Source of the DNA: Mycteria americana
Lineage: Eukaryota; Chordata; Aves; Ciconiiformes; Ciconiidae
DNA length: 64,000 nucleotides
Assembly (NCBI RefSeq): GCF_035582795.1
Contig: NC_134367.1
Location: 109,106,062 to 109,170,061 of the forward strand
Reading direction: 5' to 3'
Shown here: in pieces, positions 25,331-36,967 of the stretch
Numbering within the stretch: the first letter of the stretch is position 1
Layout: each line of letters starts with the position of its first letter
The notes under the pieces: model-generated
Database searches by the model: none
What the model saw: the letters and a program-made list of their open reading frames with translations, nothing else
Told to the model about the DNA's origin: nothing
Translations under genes and position numbers: made by a program

Positions 25331-25354
25331 TAACGATTATTAACGATTATTAAC
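25331..25354. repeat. 10-bp tandem repeat TAACGATTAT
   Basis: Two perfect copies plus TAAC. Confidence 0.9.
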
Positions 25355-25585
25355 ATCATCACCTCTGGTTTTCCTCACACACAATGCTTGGGAACACATG
25401 AAACCCAACCAACATTCCTTATTTTGACCACGCTAAACATGCCACCATCTTCAAAGCCTTTTGCAACTCTCTCCCTTCATTTTCAAGGAAAGAATTTGCA
25501 TTTTTGGCTGTCAGAAACCCTCTCTTCTGGAGTCCTCTCATTTGCCTACCACTACTGTGGACTTGTGATTTCTTTACCTACTTTC

Positions 25586-25628
25586 CCTAAAGGTGGTGGT
25601 GCACCTAAAGGTGCACCTAAAGGTGCAC
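25586..25628. repeat. 12-bp tandem repeat GGTGCACCTAAA
   Basis: A variant first unit (CCTAAAGGTGGT) then two perfect units and a partial third. Each unit contains the palindrome GGTGCACC. Confidence 0.95.
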
Positions 25629-28021
25629 TACCCCATTCCCATCCCTAAGCTCATCTCTGGAGATCTCTACCTTCAGGTGACTTTCCGATGCACTTCCATT
25701 ACACCATGTCAAATAGCTCACACGAGGGTTTTTCTTTCCGATCACCCTGTGCCGCTAGCTGCAAGTGTTAACGGAGCCCAGCCGTTCAGCAGAACTCAAA
25801 CAAAACTGTTCGTTCCCGAACGAGAGCACAGAGCATCTCACTGACTCTACAATAAATTATTACAGTAGTTAGCAGCTCACCAAGTATTACACAAGTGAAA
25901 CGAGATAGAAACACATTTGAAAAGTAATACAAGCTAACAGATTGAGTAAAGAACTGAAAACTCATGTTTTCAGTTACAACCAATAAATTGCAGAACCTGA
26001 ATATTTTCAGCTTGCCAGTTATCATTTTGTAAAAGTTGTCTTCAAAGAGTGCTTTTTAAAAAAAAAAAAAAAAATTATTTAAAGAGTACTTGAAAGCTGT
26101 CACTAGTGTGTAGCCTGTGTGTTCCCCTGTCGTGTAGTTTGAGATTTGTGTGGGAATGTGACCTTGTGAAGACTTGATATGAGTTTGTCACCACAACTCC
26201 ACAAATGTTTGCTTGACTCCAGAGTATCTGAGAAGATTATTTAAATCTCTGATGTTTTTTCTTTTTTTTTTTTCCCCCATGAACTAGAAACAGGACAACC
26301 AAAGCAGACTTAGGGGGCTCATCCAAGCAATGCTGCCTCCCAAAATGACCTGACCACACATTGACCTACCACGTTAGATACTCCAATCTCCAACTTTGCT
26401 TAGTGTCACTTACTATTCTCTTTAATAACAAAGACTTTAGGGGAAAAAAAAAAAAAAACAACCCACCACCACCAAAACAAGAGAAAAGATGACAAGCATT
26501 TGATTTCCTTTTACTGCTGGAATAAGGCCTCCTGATCATCAGACAAAGCCCGGACCTGCGCACCCCTAGGCACCCGCACTCTGCCTTTGGGTACACAGCA
26601 TTCATCAGGCACTGCACTGAGGCACCCGAACCGCCAGCGTCTGACAGGATTGCACTCCTCGGCTTCCCCACTCTTCTGGGTGCAGCGGTCACCTCCTCTT
26701 TACATACGCTGCGTTAAGTCACGTAACAGTGCTAATTTCAGTTTTCTAAGTGGCAAACTCCTACTTGAAAAGTCACTTTCGGGAGGTTGAACATGTAAAC
26801 TGGCGCCGTAACCGAGAGATCCACTCCCATACAACTAACAACACACAGCCTGACAGTAGGATATAAAAAGGTTCTCGCCTCTGACAACCCAAACACGCTG
26901 GCAAAAAATCTGAGTTAAAGAAAATAACGTTTAAGGCCATGTTATAGGCAGAATACAAAGCTTTGCCCTTCAGGTCAGGCTACGAGAAGCGTTGCACTAA
27001 TGCAGATTGTTCCAGTTATTCTTGAAGCAGATCTGCTGACAAAACCAGCATACGCGACAACAGTCCTTCATAAATGCCAGTGTCTTTCTAGCATCACGGG
27101 CACCTGGCAGTATCAGCTAGTACTCCTCAGGGCTGCATTTCTGTAATTGCTCACTCTGGACAAGAGAAAGGATTTTTCACTTACCCTGTGAAGCCCCTTG
27201 ACGGACCAACTCCATCAGGGCTGGGACTCCTCTCCGCTTCTTACGCTGTAGCGTGTTGTCAGCCTGTGGGACTGAAAGCCACGGAGAGCTTTTCTCATTA
27301 GCAGAGCAAAGATTACTGGGCAGAGATGGTAAGGCACGTTTTTGGCCAATTTCATCTCAAACGCGAGCATCGTTCATTAGCAGAGATAAAGGTCTCAGCC
27401 TAAGAGCCAAATAAAACTGTTTCTCATCTGCTGCAGCCACAAGGCTTCGTGGCAATGACAGACTCCCCTAGATCCACGTTCGGGAGGCACGGATGAGCGT
27501 GTCTGCACTCTCCCTTTCCTCGGGGCTACGTTTCAGCTGCTGGGGCTGGTTCTGCAGCACCACAGGACTTACTGAGCTACGTAGGGTCAAACTGGTTTCA
27601 CAATACAGTACTGGGAAAAAATGTGAAGCAGCAGATAATTTACCTTCAACACAGAGGTAACAACCTTTTTTTTTTTTTTTTTTTAAATGTACTAGGCCTA
27701 CAATGATGGGCAAGCAGCCTTAAGATTGCCCAGAAAGCCACCTCCGCCGACTATCTAAATTTGCAGATTCCAGCAGCATCCAGACTGGGTTCGAAACCTG
27801 TTTGTGAGTTTTCAGGCCTCTTGCAGCCCCGCTCATTGCTAGCTGCTGCCTTCCCTGCAGGTATCAGCCTACGCTGAACACTTCCAGAACTCCCTTACAC
27901 TTTGTCTTCCTACACCCACTTCCTCGCTACTCTTCATGTTTCTCTCTGCCTGCGTCAGCAGCTTGTGCACCAACTCCTAGAGGCCCTGCAAAGAAAACCA
28001 GGATACAGTTCAGCACACTCA

Positions 28022-31000
28022 CAGCGTAGGTAGTATAGATAACTTTATTGCCAAGTTGAAAAGTTGTTCAGAGAGTAGGTAGGGACTTAAGTGGCTCCAG
28101 CTGGCTGGTGACAAAAAATTACACTTAAGATTTAAGATGGTAAACATAGAATCATCATGCAAGATCACATCCAACTCCACCGTGCTTGAGCAGTTGCAGA
28201 AGAGACCTGCAGTCGCAAAGAGAAGTGAAAATGTCACACCAGGAACAGCTCTAAAATAGGTTGGGAAGGGAGGAGAAGGTGGTCCACATAACTAAACAAC
28301 AACGATGGCAAAATTAAGCATCTGAACACAGAAAACTCTCAGCCTGCACTAGAGCTACAACAGCCAGAGCAATACAGTTCATCTGCAGTAGTTGCTCACC
28401 GCCTTTGCTGTTTAGCAGTTTATCAAAGTAGGACACTGGATAAAGAGTACTCGTAGAGTAAGATTCAGGACACCAAGCTCCACAAAATAAACGTTAGAAA
28501 ATGCATTTATTGACTGAGAGTTCAACCGGGATCCATTTATAAAATGGAAGTAATTTTACAAAGCTCCATGACTTTCAGCATCACTGTGAGAACCAACTAC
28601 CTGTGCAAGAATGAAGGTGCTGATTACCAGGTAACATGCACTAGTGCTGTGGCTTTAAGGTTTTGCTGAGCTTTCCCAACATCTAGAACATCAGCTACAC
28701 CTCCTCTTCCATATCTTAGACAATTACGCCAAGTTTTGTGACACATTTTTTTATTAAGATTACAAACCTAAATCAACTTGAATATCTTTCCTGGCATAAC
28801 ATCGCAATTTCAACAGTCTTAGGTGACCATCTCCAAGGAACTAAAAAAAATATTTAACTCCTGTCAGGCCTTCATATGGGCTGACTTAAAGATATACTCT
28901 TTTGAATGTGTTAATATATACTGTGACAGTTGATTTAACAGACTGACTTCCCTCTCTCCATTAAGACTCTCCTAGATAGCATGTAACTGAGCATTAAATA
29001 ATCCTCATCCCTTCCATACCCAAAAACCACCCTCTAAGACAAACGATTTAAGTGAACTTTAGGCTGTTCTTCAAGTACTTTGCACTGGCCCCAGTTCCAC
29101 TGAAATCACGGACTCCTTCCCTTTTCACCTGCTATTACCCCCCCCCCCCCCAGTGATAGCCTACACAGTCAGGAAAATGTACAGTCCCCCAAAGAACTGT
29201 TAGTCTTGGGTACCAAGCAAATTTGGAAAACTTGTTTCCTTGCTCCCCATCAGCCCAGTCTTGTTCACCTACCAAACCAGAGGGAATCTTCTCGTGATTT
29301 TGCAAGCTTTGTATGATTAGTCGTAAGAGACACGCTGGCAAGTAATACTTAGCACTGGAACTGAGCCCGATTAAACATTTTCAGAAGAGCCTATGTGAAG
29401 TGCCGACAATCACCAGTTTGATCAACCACAGACCACCTTCCTACTTTTGTAATACACAACTTTAAAAAGTAGATACCATACATCTCTTGACACTGACAGA
29501 CAGCTTTTGTATCACTGTTCAGAAATTTAAATCAGAAATTTTTATACTTGTTGCCTAAAGACCACCCCAATAATAGCAGACCATTTTAGAATCTAGTGAT
29601 AATTTTATTTAAAAAAAACCTTTATAACTCATTAAGGTTGGTGCCAAAATTGGCATTGGGTCCAATGGTTTGCCAAAGCAGGATTATCCCATTATCTCTC
29701 TGAACAAAAAAGCAACAGCAGAGAAGCACAGCTTTCAGGATGCTAAGTCAAGGACATTTAAATGGCTACTCTCAATATTCCACTGTAAGACAAATTGAGC
29801 AAAACTGTCCTTAGTGTACAGAAAGCTATATTAATCTTTCATGGTAGGTTTTCTTTATTACCAGTATTGAAAATAAGTCATGAACATAAAAGCAGCGAGA
29901 GAAAAAGTCAGACTGACTGTAATTATTTTACCCCTGGTCTCGCCCTCTCCCTCCCTTCCAAGTTCTCCATGGATACAGAGACCAAAGTGTATGCTGTGTG
30001 ATAATGTAAATTAAATCATACATTTTAAATGGATTTGAATTGATGTACAGCAGTTACCATTCATGAATGTTACAGAGTCCCTGCAATTACATTCTTTGTA
30101 AGGTAAGTCTTCACTTTTCTCTGCTGAATCTTCTGATGGAGAAACAGAAAGGAGGGGTGGAATCAAGGAGTAAGGAATGGTAAGAGTCATTAAAAATTTT
30201 GGGAATTCGAGTAGTAAACCTCAGGGAGTCTTCTACAAAGTTCCAGAAATAAATAGTGGCAACATGTATATATTGCAATTTTATTTCATTCGCTCAAACA
30301 AAACGTTAGCATGTAAGAAATTTAAAATGACACAGTATGATAAAAATAGCAGAGAATGAACTGAGAAACTAAAAAGAAGGTAAACCTAAATGCATGAAAA
30401 GTCAACATTCATTAGTGATCATCTTCAGTCTTTGATTGACACTTGATGCTCGATAACTTTTTAAAACAATGAACTGGAAATCATTATGACTATCTGAAGA
30501 GATTTCAGCACCAGCACTAAGATTTTTACATTCAGTTGGTTTGCAGTTGACTTGGTAGCCACTTGTCTAAAGTACAGGTTTATCACAGGTCAGATCACAG
30601 TGTTGAGGAAAGCAACGCCTTCCTGGCATTAGAAAGGATCCCTTAAACTGCCCTCAGCTCAAGACATCCATTGTACAAAAGCACAGAACCACCACAATAT
30701 GGTTTTTAAAGAACTTAGTTACCAGTAAACAAAATAATCTTAGCTTCTGCAGTTCATTTTCAATACTGAAATCTCTGGAACGGTGCAACTGTCAGTAGGA
30801 CAGGAAATATCTACAGTAATCTTTAATTCAATCTGATTTTCTGGAAAGAACCAATTCGGCAGTTTGGGATTACAGAAAGGATGTATGTAGAAGCAGCACA
30901 AAAGACGACATCTGTTCCTTTTTCTTTTAAACAGAAATCATGTTAATTGTAGACCAAGGCACAAAACGTTTAGTGCATAAGCCAGTTCCTTGCACAATCT

Positions 31001-33252
31001 AGTAGTTCAGCCTTTAATTTTGGACCACTTATACCCATTCACACTATTCCACTATGCTACTCCTGAACTCTCCTAGAAACAAATCAAACATGATTTCTGA
31101 CAAGGGTAAACTTCCTTAATGCTCAAAAAGTCCGTGTAAAACAAAAAGTTACATCAACAAAGATGAAAATGCCTCCTCTTGTTTTGAGAAAAACAGTACT
31201 TGACAAGCTTACTATGGATTTTTTTAATGCCTTCAATAAATGCATGCAGAAAAATGTTTTTGTTTTTCTTTTTTCTTTTAAAAAAATTATTAATAAATGG
31301 AGTTAGGCAATATTTCCACTGTAGTCTTCTCTTAGAAGTTGAACCTATAGAAACAGGAAATGTTTGAATTGGAGAAAAATTTCCCACTGAAGCCTTTCCA
31401 AAGCTGTAAGTGCTGTTTTGCTTTGGTGTTCAGCACTTAAGACGGTATGTTATTGAAAGCATTTGTCCTACACATGGAGCTGCATATACTTTTAAGCTGA
31501 AACATTAATCTCTCCAAAAGTTGTAAGTAAACTTTTCTTTTGGATCAGCACAGATCCCAAAGCAAACATGGCACTGTTACGGCTGAGAAAAATTGACAGT
31601 GCAAAGGAAAATGGAAGATTTTGATCCATATTCTTTGTCCAAAGCACTACAGATCCAATTCACAGAATTTCTATTCCACTGAACTGTACCACATTAAAAA
31701 AAAAATTAAAAAAAAAATTTTACAAGCATAAAATCCGAAAACCCTGGAAAACAGAAAGGTATCATCTCCCCTAAAAATAATTCTCAAATTGTTGACCAAA
31801 ACCAATGGCATACCATTGCTGTTTTTCAGGGTTTGGGTTGTGTGGAGCTGTGGGGTTTTTTGTTGGTTTTGAGTTTTTTGGAAGGAGGGCGGCAGATAAA
31901 TTAGGAGGAGAAGGGGACAATTACTGTGACCTGATGCTCCGTCATTCTAAGGTAACTAACTGCTGTCCTGTTTCATTAAACAACCAAAAAAGGAGTCTCA
32001 GAAAAGAGTGAAGCAGAGGGTCATGGTAAAAAGGTAAAGGACAACGCACGTACACAGGGGCATCCCAAGTAATTCAGATGCCTACATGTTTGTTCTCTCA
32101 CCGAGAAATGAGTTCGGTTCACATGGGAGTTTCAGAACCATTATGGAAGTATTACTGAATTTCAAATAGAAAACTGAAAAAAGATACAAAAGGATTAAGT
32201 ACCTGGTTCCATTAACATGGTTACTGATAAAAGTCACGTTTTCCTCATTATTACACATGCATGTAAGATGAAGAAAAAGTGTAGAAAGTAATAAAAATGT
32301 GTCACCTTCCCCCTCCCTCATCCCGCATCTTTCTGGGCATAAATTAAGCCTTACAAATGAAAAGGCTACTCTGTGACATGCAATTTTTCTTTTAATTAAA
32401 AAGCTGGCTGTGTTGTGTTACATTACAAAAATGTCCACATGCATAAATCTAAAAAAAGCCCCAAAAATCTACTGTAAATCTACAACATACTAATGATTTA
32501 CATTTGACTGCTGATTCGCATTATGTAGAAGTCTTAGATTTGGTAAAGCATCGTAACAATGTAGGAAGGCATCTACATCTTTAAACTCTGGACTGTGTTT
32601 GCTTTTTTTATTTTCCTATAAAATTGCATGAAGGCTAACTAGAGAGGCTTCCTATCATAAAATTCCAAAATCTTGATATGTCATCACTGTCTAGGTCATT
32701 CACTTACAAATATTGCCCTTTAAAAGCACGCATTTCTAATTGTTGCATGTTTTGTGAACTGAACTTCTACACATCTGATCTTTTAAATTATTCATGGAAA
32801 TATCAGATACGATAGGAAGACAAACCTGAGATACATCTGAAGTACAACAGTATAACTTGCTAACTCCTTCATTAAGAAAACCTCTCTGAAAAGCCTTCCC
32901 AAGCTTTTCCCTGTTTTTTGTCTTAACAACAAATTCTGAAACATGTGCAATTTTATCTTGACATGAGTAGACTTCAAAGCACTGTGATCTTGTCTGATAG
33001 GTGTAGGAATTTCTGCATAATCATTACAGTAACTTTAAGAGTCTTTTCCACCCTGCTGTAAAGGTCAGAAAAAAGCTGCAAACTAGGAGGGGAATAGCAT
33101 ATCACCAGAGTGATGTGTCTGAAGCTTTTCAGAATAGGTTGTTTCTCCCTCCTTCCAAGTGTCTGTCTGTCTCCATTTTCTTCTAACAGCTCACAAAACG
33201 TAGTCAGTTTTATACCAAGTTAAAGAGTCACATCGGCTTAGTACTAGTCTTT
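28022..33252 (-). other. ENAH: Probable ENAH 3' untranslated region
   Basis: This is AT-rich non-coding sequence directly after the ENAH stop. Vertebrate ENAH mRNAs are known to carry long 3' UTRs. No reading frame of note and no clear transposon is seen across it, and its low GC contrasts with the mixed sequence below about 28000. The far end is set by the best poly(A) signal seen, AATAAA at 28044-28049 on the minus strand, followed by a GT-rich stretch (TGTGAGTGTGC). Other AATAAA motifs on this strand, for example at 28505-28510 and 29854-29859, could give shorter forms. Confidence 0.5.
28044..28049 (-). terminator. ENAH: Candidate ENAH poly(A) signal AATAAA
   Basis: On the minus strand AATAAAGTTATC is followed about 25 bases later by TGTGAGTGTGCTG, a GT-rich downstream element of the kind needed for cleavage. 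This pairing is better than at the other AATAAA motifs in the region. The cleavage site would be near 28022-28030. Confidence 0.45.
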
Positions 33253-33290
33253 CTATGCAGTATTCGACTTGCTGAGTTCCTGCCTGATAG
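33253..33290 (-). CDS. ENAH: ENAH last coding exon and stop
   Basis: CT joins the G of the previous exon to give Ala, then the frame reads IRQELSKSNTA and a TAG stop at 33253-33255. This is the known C terminus of Mena. The acceptor AG is at 33291-33292, after an unusual CT-repeat pyrimidine tract that belongs to a dispersed repeat (see 33297-33783). Only 38 bases of this exon are coding, and the rest is 3' UTR. Confidence 0.97.
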
Positions 33291-33296
33291 CTAGAA

Positions 33297-33783
33297 AAAG
33301 AGAGAGAGAGAGAGAAGTTAACAAATCAAATAGTCAAAGTCAAGGCAGAAAGCCAGAATACACAATTGACTCCTTAACGAACGCTCACCCTGCTCCAACA
33401 GTCTTATCACATGAATAACCTATACGTAAGATAGCTTCATGTGGCTTCAGACAACTGTCCTTCTCAACCAGGCAGTACCCTTATTCCTCCTGTAAAATTT
33501 TTGTTAACGTCTTATTTTTCAGTTCTGCATCTCCAGCAAGTCTATGACCTTACCTGATGACAATCACTACCACTGGGATTACCAAGGACCATATGTGTGG
33601 CCTCATTTATTATAATTTTTTCTTTGTTTGTTTTACGAGCAACCTCAGGGCCCTCCCTTGTTTGCACTGTACTGTTCTAAGAGGCTGCGGTACACAGCAC
33701 AGACAAAATACAGGGAAATGCACTGCATTCTCTAGCCCAAAACCAGCCAGCTCTTTCTATGACATCAGTTGATGACATTTGAT
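33297..33783 (-). repeat. Dispersed repeat, copy B, next to the ENAH last exon
   Basis: Positions 33297-33467 and 33637-33783 align by eye with 18863-19236. Shared strings include AAGTCAAGGCAGAAAGCCAG, CACCCTGCTCCAACAGTCTTA, GATAGCTTCATGTGGCTTCA and GAGGCTGCGGTAC or close variants. Copy B has about 170 bases (33468-33636) absent from copy A, and lacks about 53 bases that copy A has after CAAAATA. Both copies start with a GA-rich tract. The family is unknown to me. The strand is set by the minus-strand reading frame in copy A and is uncertain. Confidence 0.7.
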
Positions 33784-33850
33784 ATTTTACCAGGAGTGGT
33801 ATCAGTTTAATATGACTTCCCCCAAGTCCTCCCCCCTTGGTACTTTTCAC

Positions 33851-33872
33851 AAAAAAAAAAAAAAAAAAAAAA
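33851..33872. repeat. Poly(A) run in ENAH last intron
   Basis: 22 consecutive A, about 70 bases beyond the end of repeat copy B. Confidence 0.95.
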
Positions 33873-34452
33873 GCACACCAATGTAGTAAATCACACACCG
33901 AGTTTTATTTACTTCTTGACTGGTGGACTTTTAAGATTATGCTTTCTCAATGATTTCCCTTAAGTACAGAATACTACTTAGAAAAATATCTTCTGTTAAA
34001 ATAAAAAGGAAAATTGTGAGAATTCTTTTCCTTGACTCATGTTACAGACAAAAGAAGATAATACTGAAAGCTGGAAGCACAATCCTAGTCTGAATATTAC
34101 CAGTTTTGAAATATGCACCTCAGCAGCTCTGAATTATTTAAGAACCCACCTACCACCACAGGATACAAGGATAACCGCAAATCACTCAAGTACAGCATCC
34201 CTCCAACCACTTTTAAAAGACACTACTTGGTGTCAATGTGCTCTTAAAACAAAAAGCACAGGAGAGAAAACATACAAGCACATCCATTAGAACAGGTTTG
34301 GCACAAATGCAAGTATGCTACCAGACTAACAACAAAGCTACTTTTACCAATATATCATTGTTAGGCTAGAAACACATTATATTTACATTGTTGTGCACCT
34401 GTAGCTACTTACTCTAAGACTGAACAACAGCAGCAAGCAGATTGATACCTAC

Positions 34453-34510
34453 CATCAATGAGTTCTTCCTTTAATTTCGTTAACTCCTTCCTCATTTCAT
34501 CTAAAATGTC
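34453..34510 (-). CDS. ENAH: ENAH coding exon: tetramerisation coiled coil
   Basis: This 58-base exon of 19 codons, DILDEMRKELTKLKEELID, plus one base of a split Ala is the core of the Mena tetramerisation coiled coil. As far as I recall, it matches the mammalian protein residue for residue. The acceptor is ACCATAG (AG at 34511-34512) and the donor is GTAGGTAT from 34452 down. Confidence 0.96.
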
Positions 34511-35298
34511 CTATGGTGTCAGAGCATAAATAATAAGATTAGTTTTGCAACATGAACAGATTAGTTTTGCCACCTGTAATTTTCTGCTGAGAGAAATCCA
34601 AAATTCTTCCAACCTTTCATCAACCTTTAACCCTTCTGAAATGCATAACCCAGTCTTTATCTTCCAAGTTAATCCCCCAAACCTAAAGCATCCCTAAAAC
34701 ATTCTTACTGCATGTACAATGAATAATAATAATAAAAATCATCCATAGAAGTCCTACAAATTGATTCCTGTAGAACTTATGAGAGGAGAAGGGACATACT
34801 GAAGTTAGAATATGGCACTAATGTAATTGCTAAATAAAAAAAAAAAAGTAAAAAAAAATTTGGCACATCCCTTTGAAATAAGAAAGCTTTGCTACAGGTG
34901 AAATGTGATGTGGAATGCAAAAAAAAGTAGCTAACTAAAAACCTCAAGGCAAGGAAATATTCAAAGAAAAAAAGAAAAAAAAGAGGGATCAAGTTATCAT
35001 GGTATTCCCAGTCGCCAAGTGGAATGTGAGGGAATGAAGGTGACAGAGCGAAGTGCTGTCCCCTACTTGCTGTTTTCTCCATCCTTTTGTGTAAGTGATG
35101 TTAACTGACGATTTGGTGACAATATTTTTGCAAGCAGAGTCGGGGGTAGTGTCTGTTTCTGCAGAGGAGATTGTCACCTCCTGGCTAAATCTGTAGTCAG
35201 CAGGAAACTAATCCACAAGATTTCACCTGTTTCTTTTTCAGCTTTGGGGTTAGCGTGCTGTTCGCAACTGAGCATGCAATTACTCTAGTGTACTCTAG

Positions 35299-36967
35299 GC
35301 TTGCCAAGTCCTGTATGAGCTGTTGGTGGAAGACACATGCATAGACACACCTTCCCTGCCTGAAGTCATTCCTGGCGTAAGAGCGCATACCAAAGCTGCA
35401 AAGAGAGGTCTCCCAGTTTGCCAAGTCTTAGATGAGACTCTTGGACAAGCAGCAAGAAACCTTGGAGCAGGACCATGGCCACCAGTTGCTGGGAAGGGCA
35501 GCAGCAAGTAAGAGCTTGCCACACATCCAGTAGAAATAGAGCATGAGACAATATTGCCTCCAGAGAAAAGAATCTTAACAGAGGCAGTGAGAGTCAGCAT
35601 GCTGGAAATTTGGGAGAGCTGTGTTTTACGGGATGATAGGATCCCCATCCTCTGTGCCTTCAACTCGAAAAAGAAACACAGAAAAGAAAAAAAGCACCCC
35701 AGGAAAAAAAAAGGAAACAGAAGAAAAAAAAAAAGCAGCCAGACTGCTATCATCATCAGCATTTCATGGAAGCTGTAGCAAGAGTACCACAAATCCTCTT
35801 GAGATGACAAAACAGGAGTATCCCTTGAACCAGATTCTAGAACAACCCCACACACACTCCCGAACCACCCACAGGGCCAGAACTGGCTCGAGAACCCATT
35901 CTAGAACAGCCCATCAGGCCAGAACCAGACCTAGAGCCAACCACCAAGCTGGAACCCAATCTAGAACTGACCACTGAGCTGGGACCAGCTTTAGAACCAA
36001 CCACTGAGCTGGAACCTGATCTAGAACCTCCCTCCCCCCTCAGGGACCAGCCCGTTGATCCAAACACCACTTGAGGAAGATCCCTCACCTTCAACTCCAC
36101 AATTCACACCCCCTCTAAAAACCACTGCCACCAACACCATGGCCTTACAAACAACCATCCCCCAAACCCGCCAAGTCTGGAACCCACCTGCTGTACAACC
36201 AACCACTGCTCTACAGACTCCTGAATATAGAGCCCCCTGGCAACAGCAAGCACATCACTTTCCCCTTTTCAAGGACACGGATCTGACTTCAGCAGAGCCT
36301 TGCCTGGAAAAGAGGCAGATCACACCCAGAATACACTGCGTGCTCAGTCTGCCAGAAAAGTAACTAGCACCATCTCAACATGCTCCCCAAGAAAAGGAGC
36401 TTCCACCAGCCCAGCATAAACAAATGTGGCCAAAAACCAGTACCAAGACCTCAAACATGACTCCCCATACCACACAACTCAGATTACCACTGAGAAAGTG
36501 CACTACTGCTTTTGCCCAAGCCTCACTCAGCAAGCCACCAGCAGGCCAGCTACCCCCGTCATACCACCCCTCTACGCCAGTGACACCATGCTGAAACGCT
36601 GCTTACCTACGGCAATCAGGCTTCCCTGCTGCACGTTGTCCTTGCTGTTCCCAAAGACCCTAAAGATTACAAGACACACCACGAAGCCCAATAGGGCAAA
36701 AATACACAGCGGCGTTCCTGCACGTGGACAACAAACACCTTACACAAGTCTGCTCGGGTCAGCATCAGCCCGATGCCCCAGGCAACAACTGCTCTCAAAA
36801 GGACATCTGCACTGAAAGCACCTACCAGCAGCCGCAAAGATGATCATCTTAGGGCCTCCTCAGCAAAGGGGGACTTCTCAGTAGTCGGAGGAACACAAAT
36901 ACCTTACACCCACTTGCTCCTCTGGGGGCTCCTGTTCTTAGGAGTGTGGAATGTCTGCTCAGTCTAA
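35299..36967 (+). pseudogene. Unidentified decayed or fast-evolving coding-like block antisense to ENAH
   Basis: I do not recognise this. One plus-strand frame stays open from 35299 to 35778 apart from a single TAA at 35509-35511, and reads ACQVLYELLVEDTCID... then, after the stop, ...LTEAVRVSMLEIWESC, then a Lys-rich run from an A-rich stretch. The frame then shifts. The frame from 35841 to 36074 gives a Glu/Pro/Thr-rich repeat built on LEPTTELEP. Next comes a Pro/Thr-rich frame (36055-36363), a frame at 36426-36815, and a frame ending at 36967 with a hydrophobic stretch, LLLWGLLFLGVWNV. The repeat keeps frame while neighbours are shifted, which suggests a once-coding sequence. Alternatives are a decayed retroelement, a small multi-exon gene, or chance in a GC-richer island. 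Confidence 0.3.
35855..36040 (+). repeat. Degenerate 30-bp minisatellite
   Basis: About six imperfect units follow the pattern GGAACCnnATCTAGAACC then nACCACTGAGCT. The best-kept units lie between 35930 and 36030. The 30-base period is a multiple of three and encodes a ten-residue acidic/proline repeat on the plus strand. Confidence 0.75.

Larger units (their letters stand above)
23407..28021. other. Intergenic sequence downstream of ENAH
   Basis: AT-rich with A/T runs (23967-23989, 26057-26073, 26442-26458, 27667-27684), a GC-rich patch at 25035-25160 and two tiny tandem repeats near 25331 and 25586. No coding exon is supported. Confidence 0.6.
33291..34452 (-). other. ENAH: ENAH last intron (1162 bp) with a dispersed repeat
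   Basis: The intron runs from donor GTAGGT to an acceptor with an almost pure CT tract. It holds a diverged repeat copy (33297-33783), a 22-base A run at 33851-33872 and otherwise AT-rich sequence with no exon signal. Confidence 0.85.

Noticed and set aside
1-28000. Possible LBR exons, expected on this side of ENAH by vertebrate gene order
   Set aside because: No frame or short segment resembled the LBR Tudor, RS-rich or sterol-reductase parts.
28022-28036. GTAGGTAGTATAG as a let-7-like sequence
   Set aside because: Only partial similarity, with no hairpin partner seen nearby.
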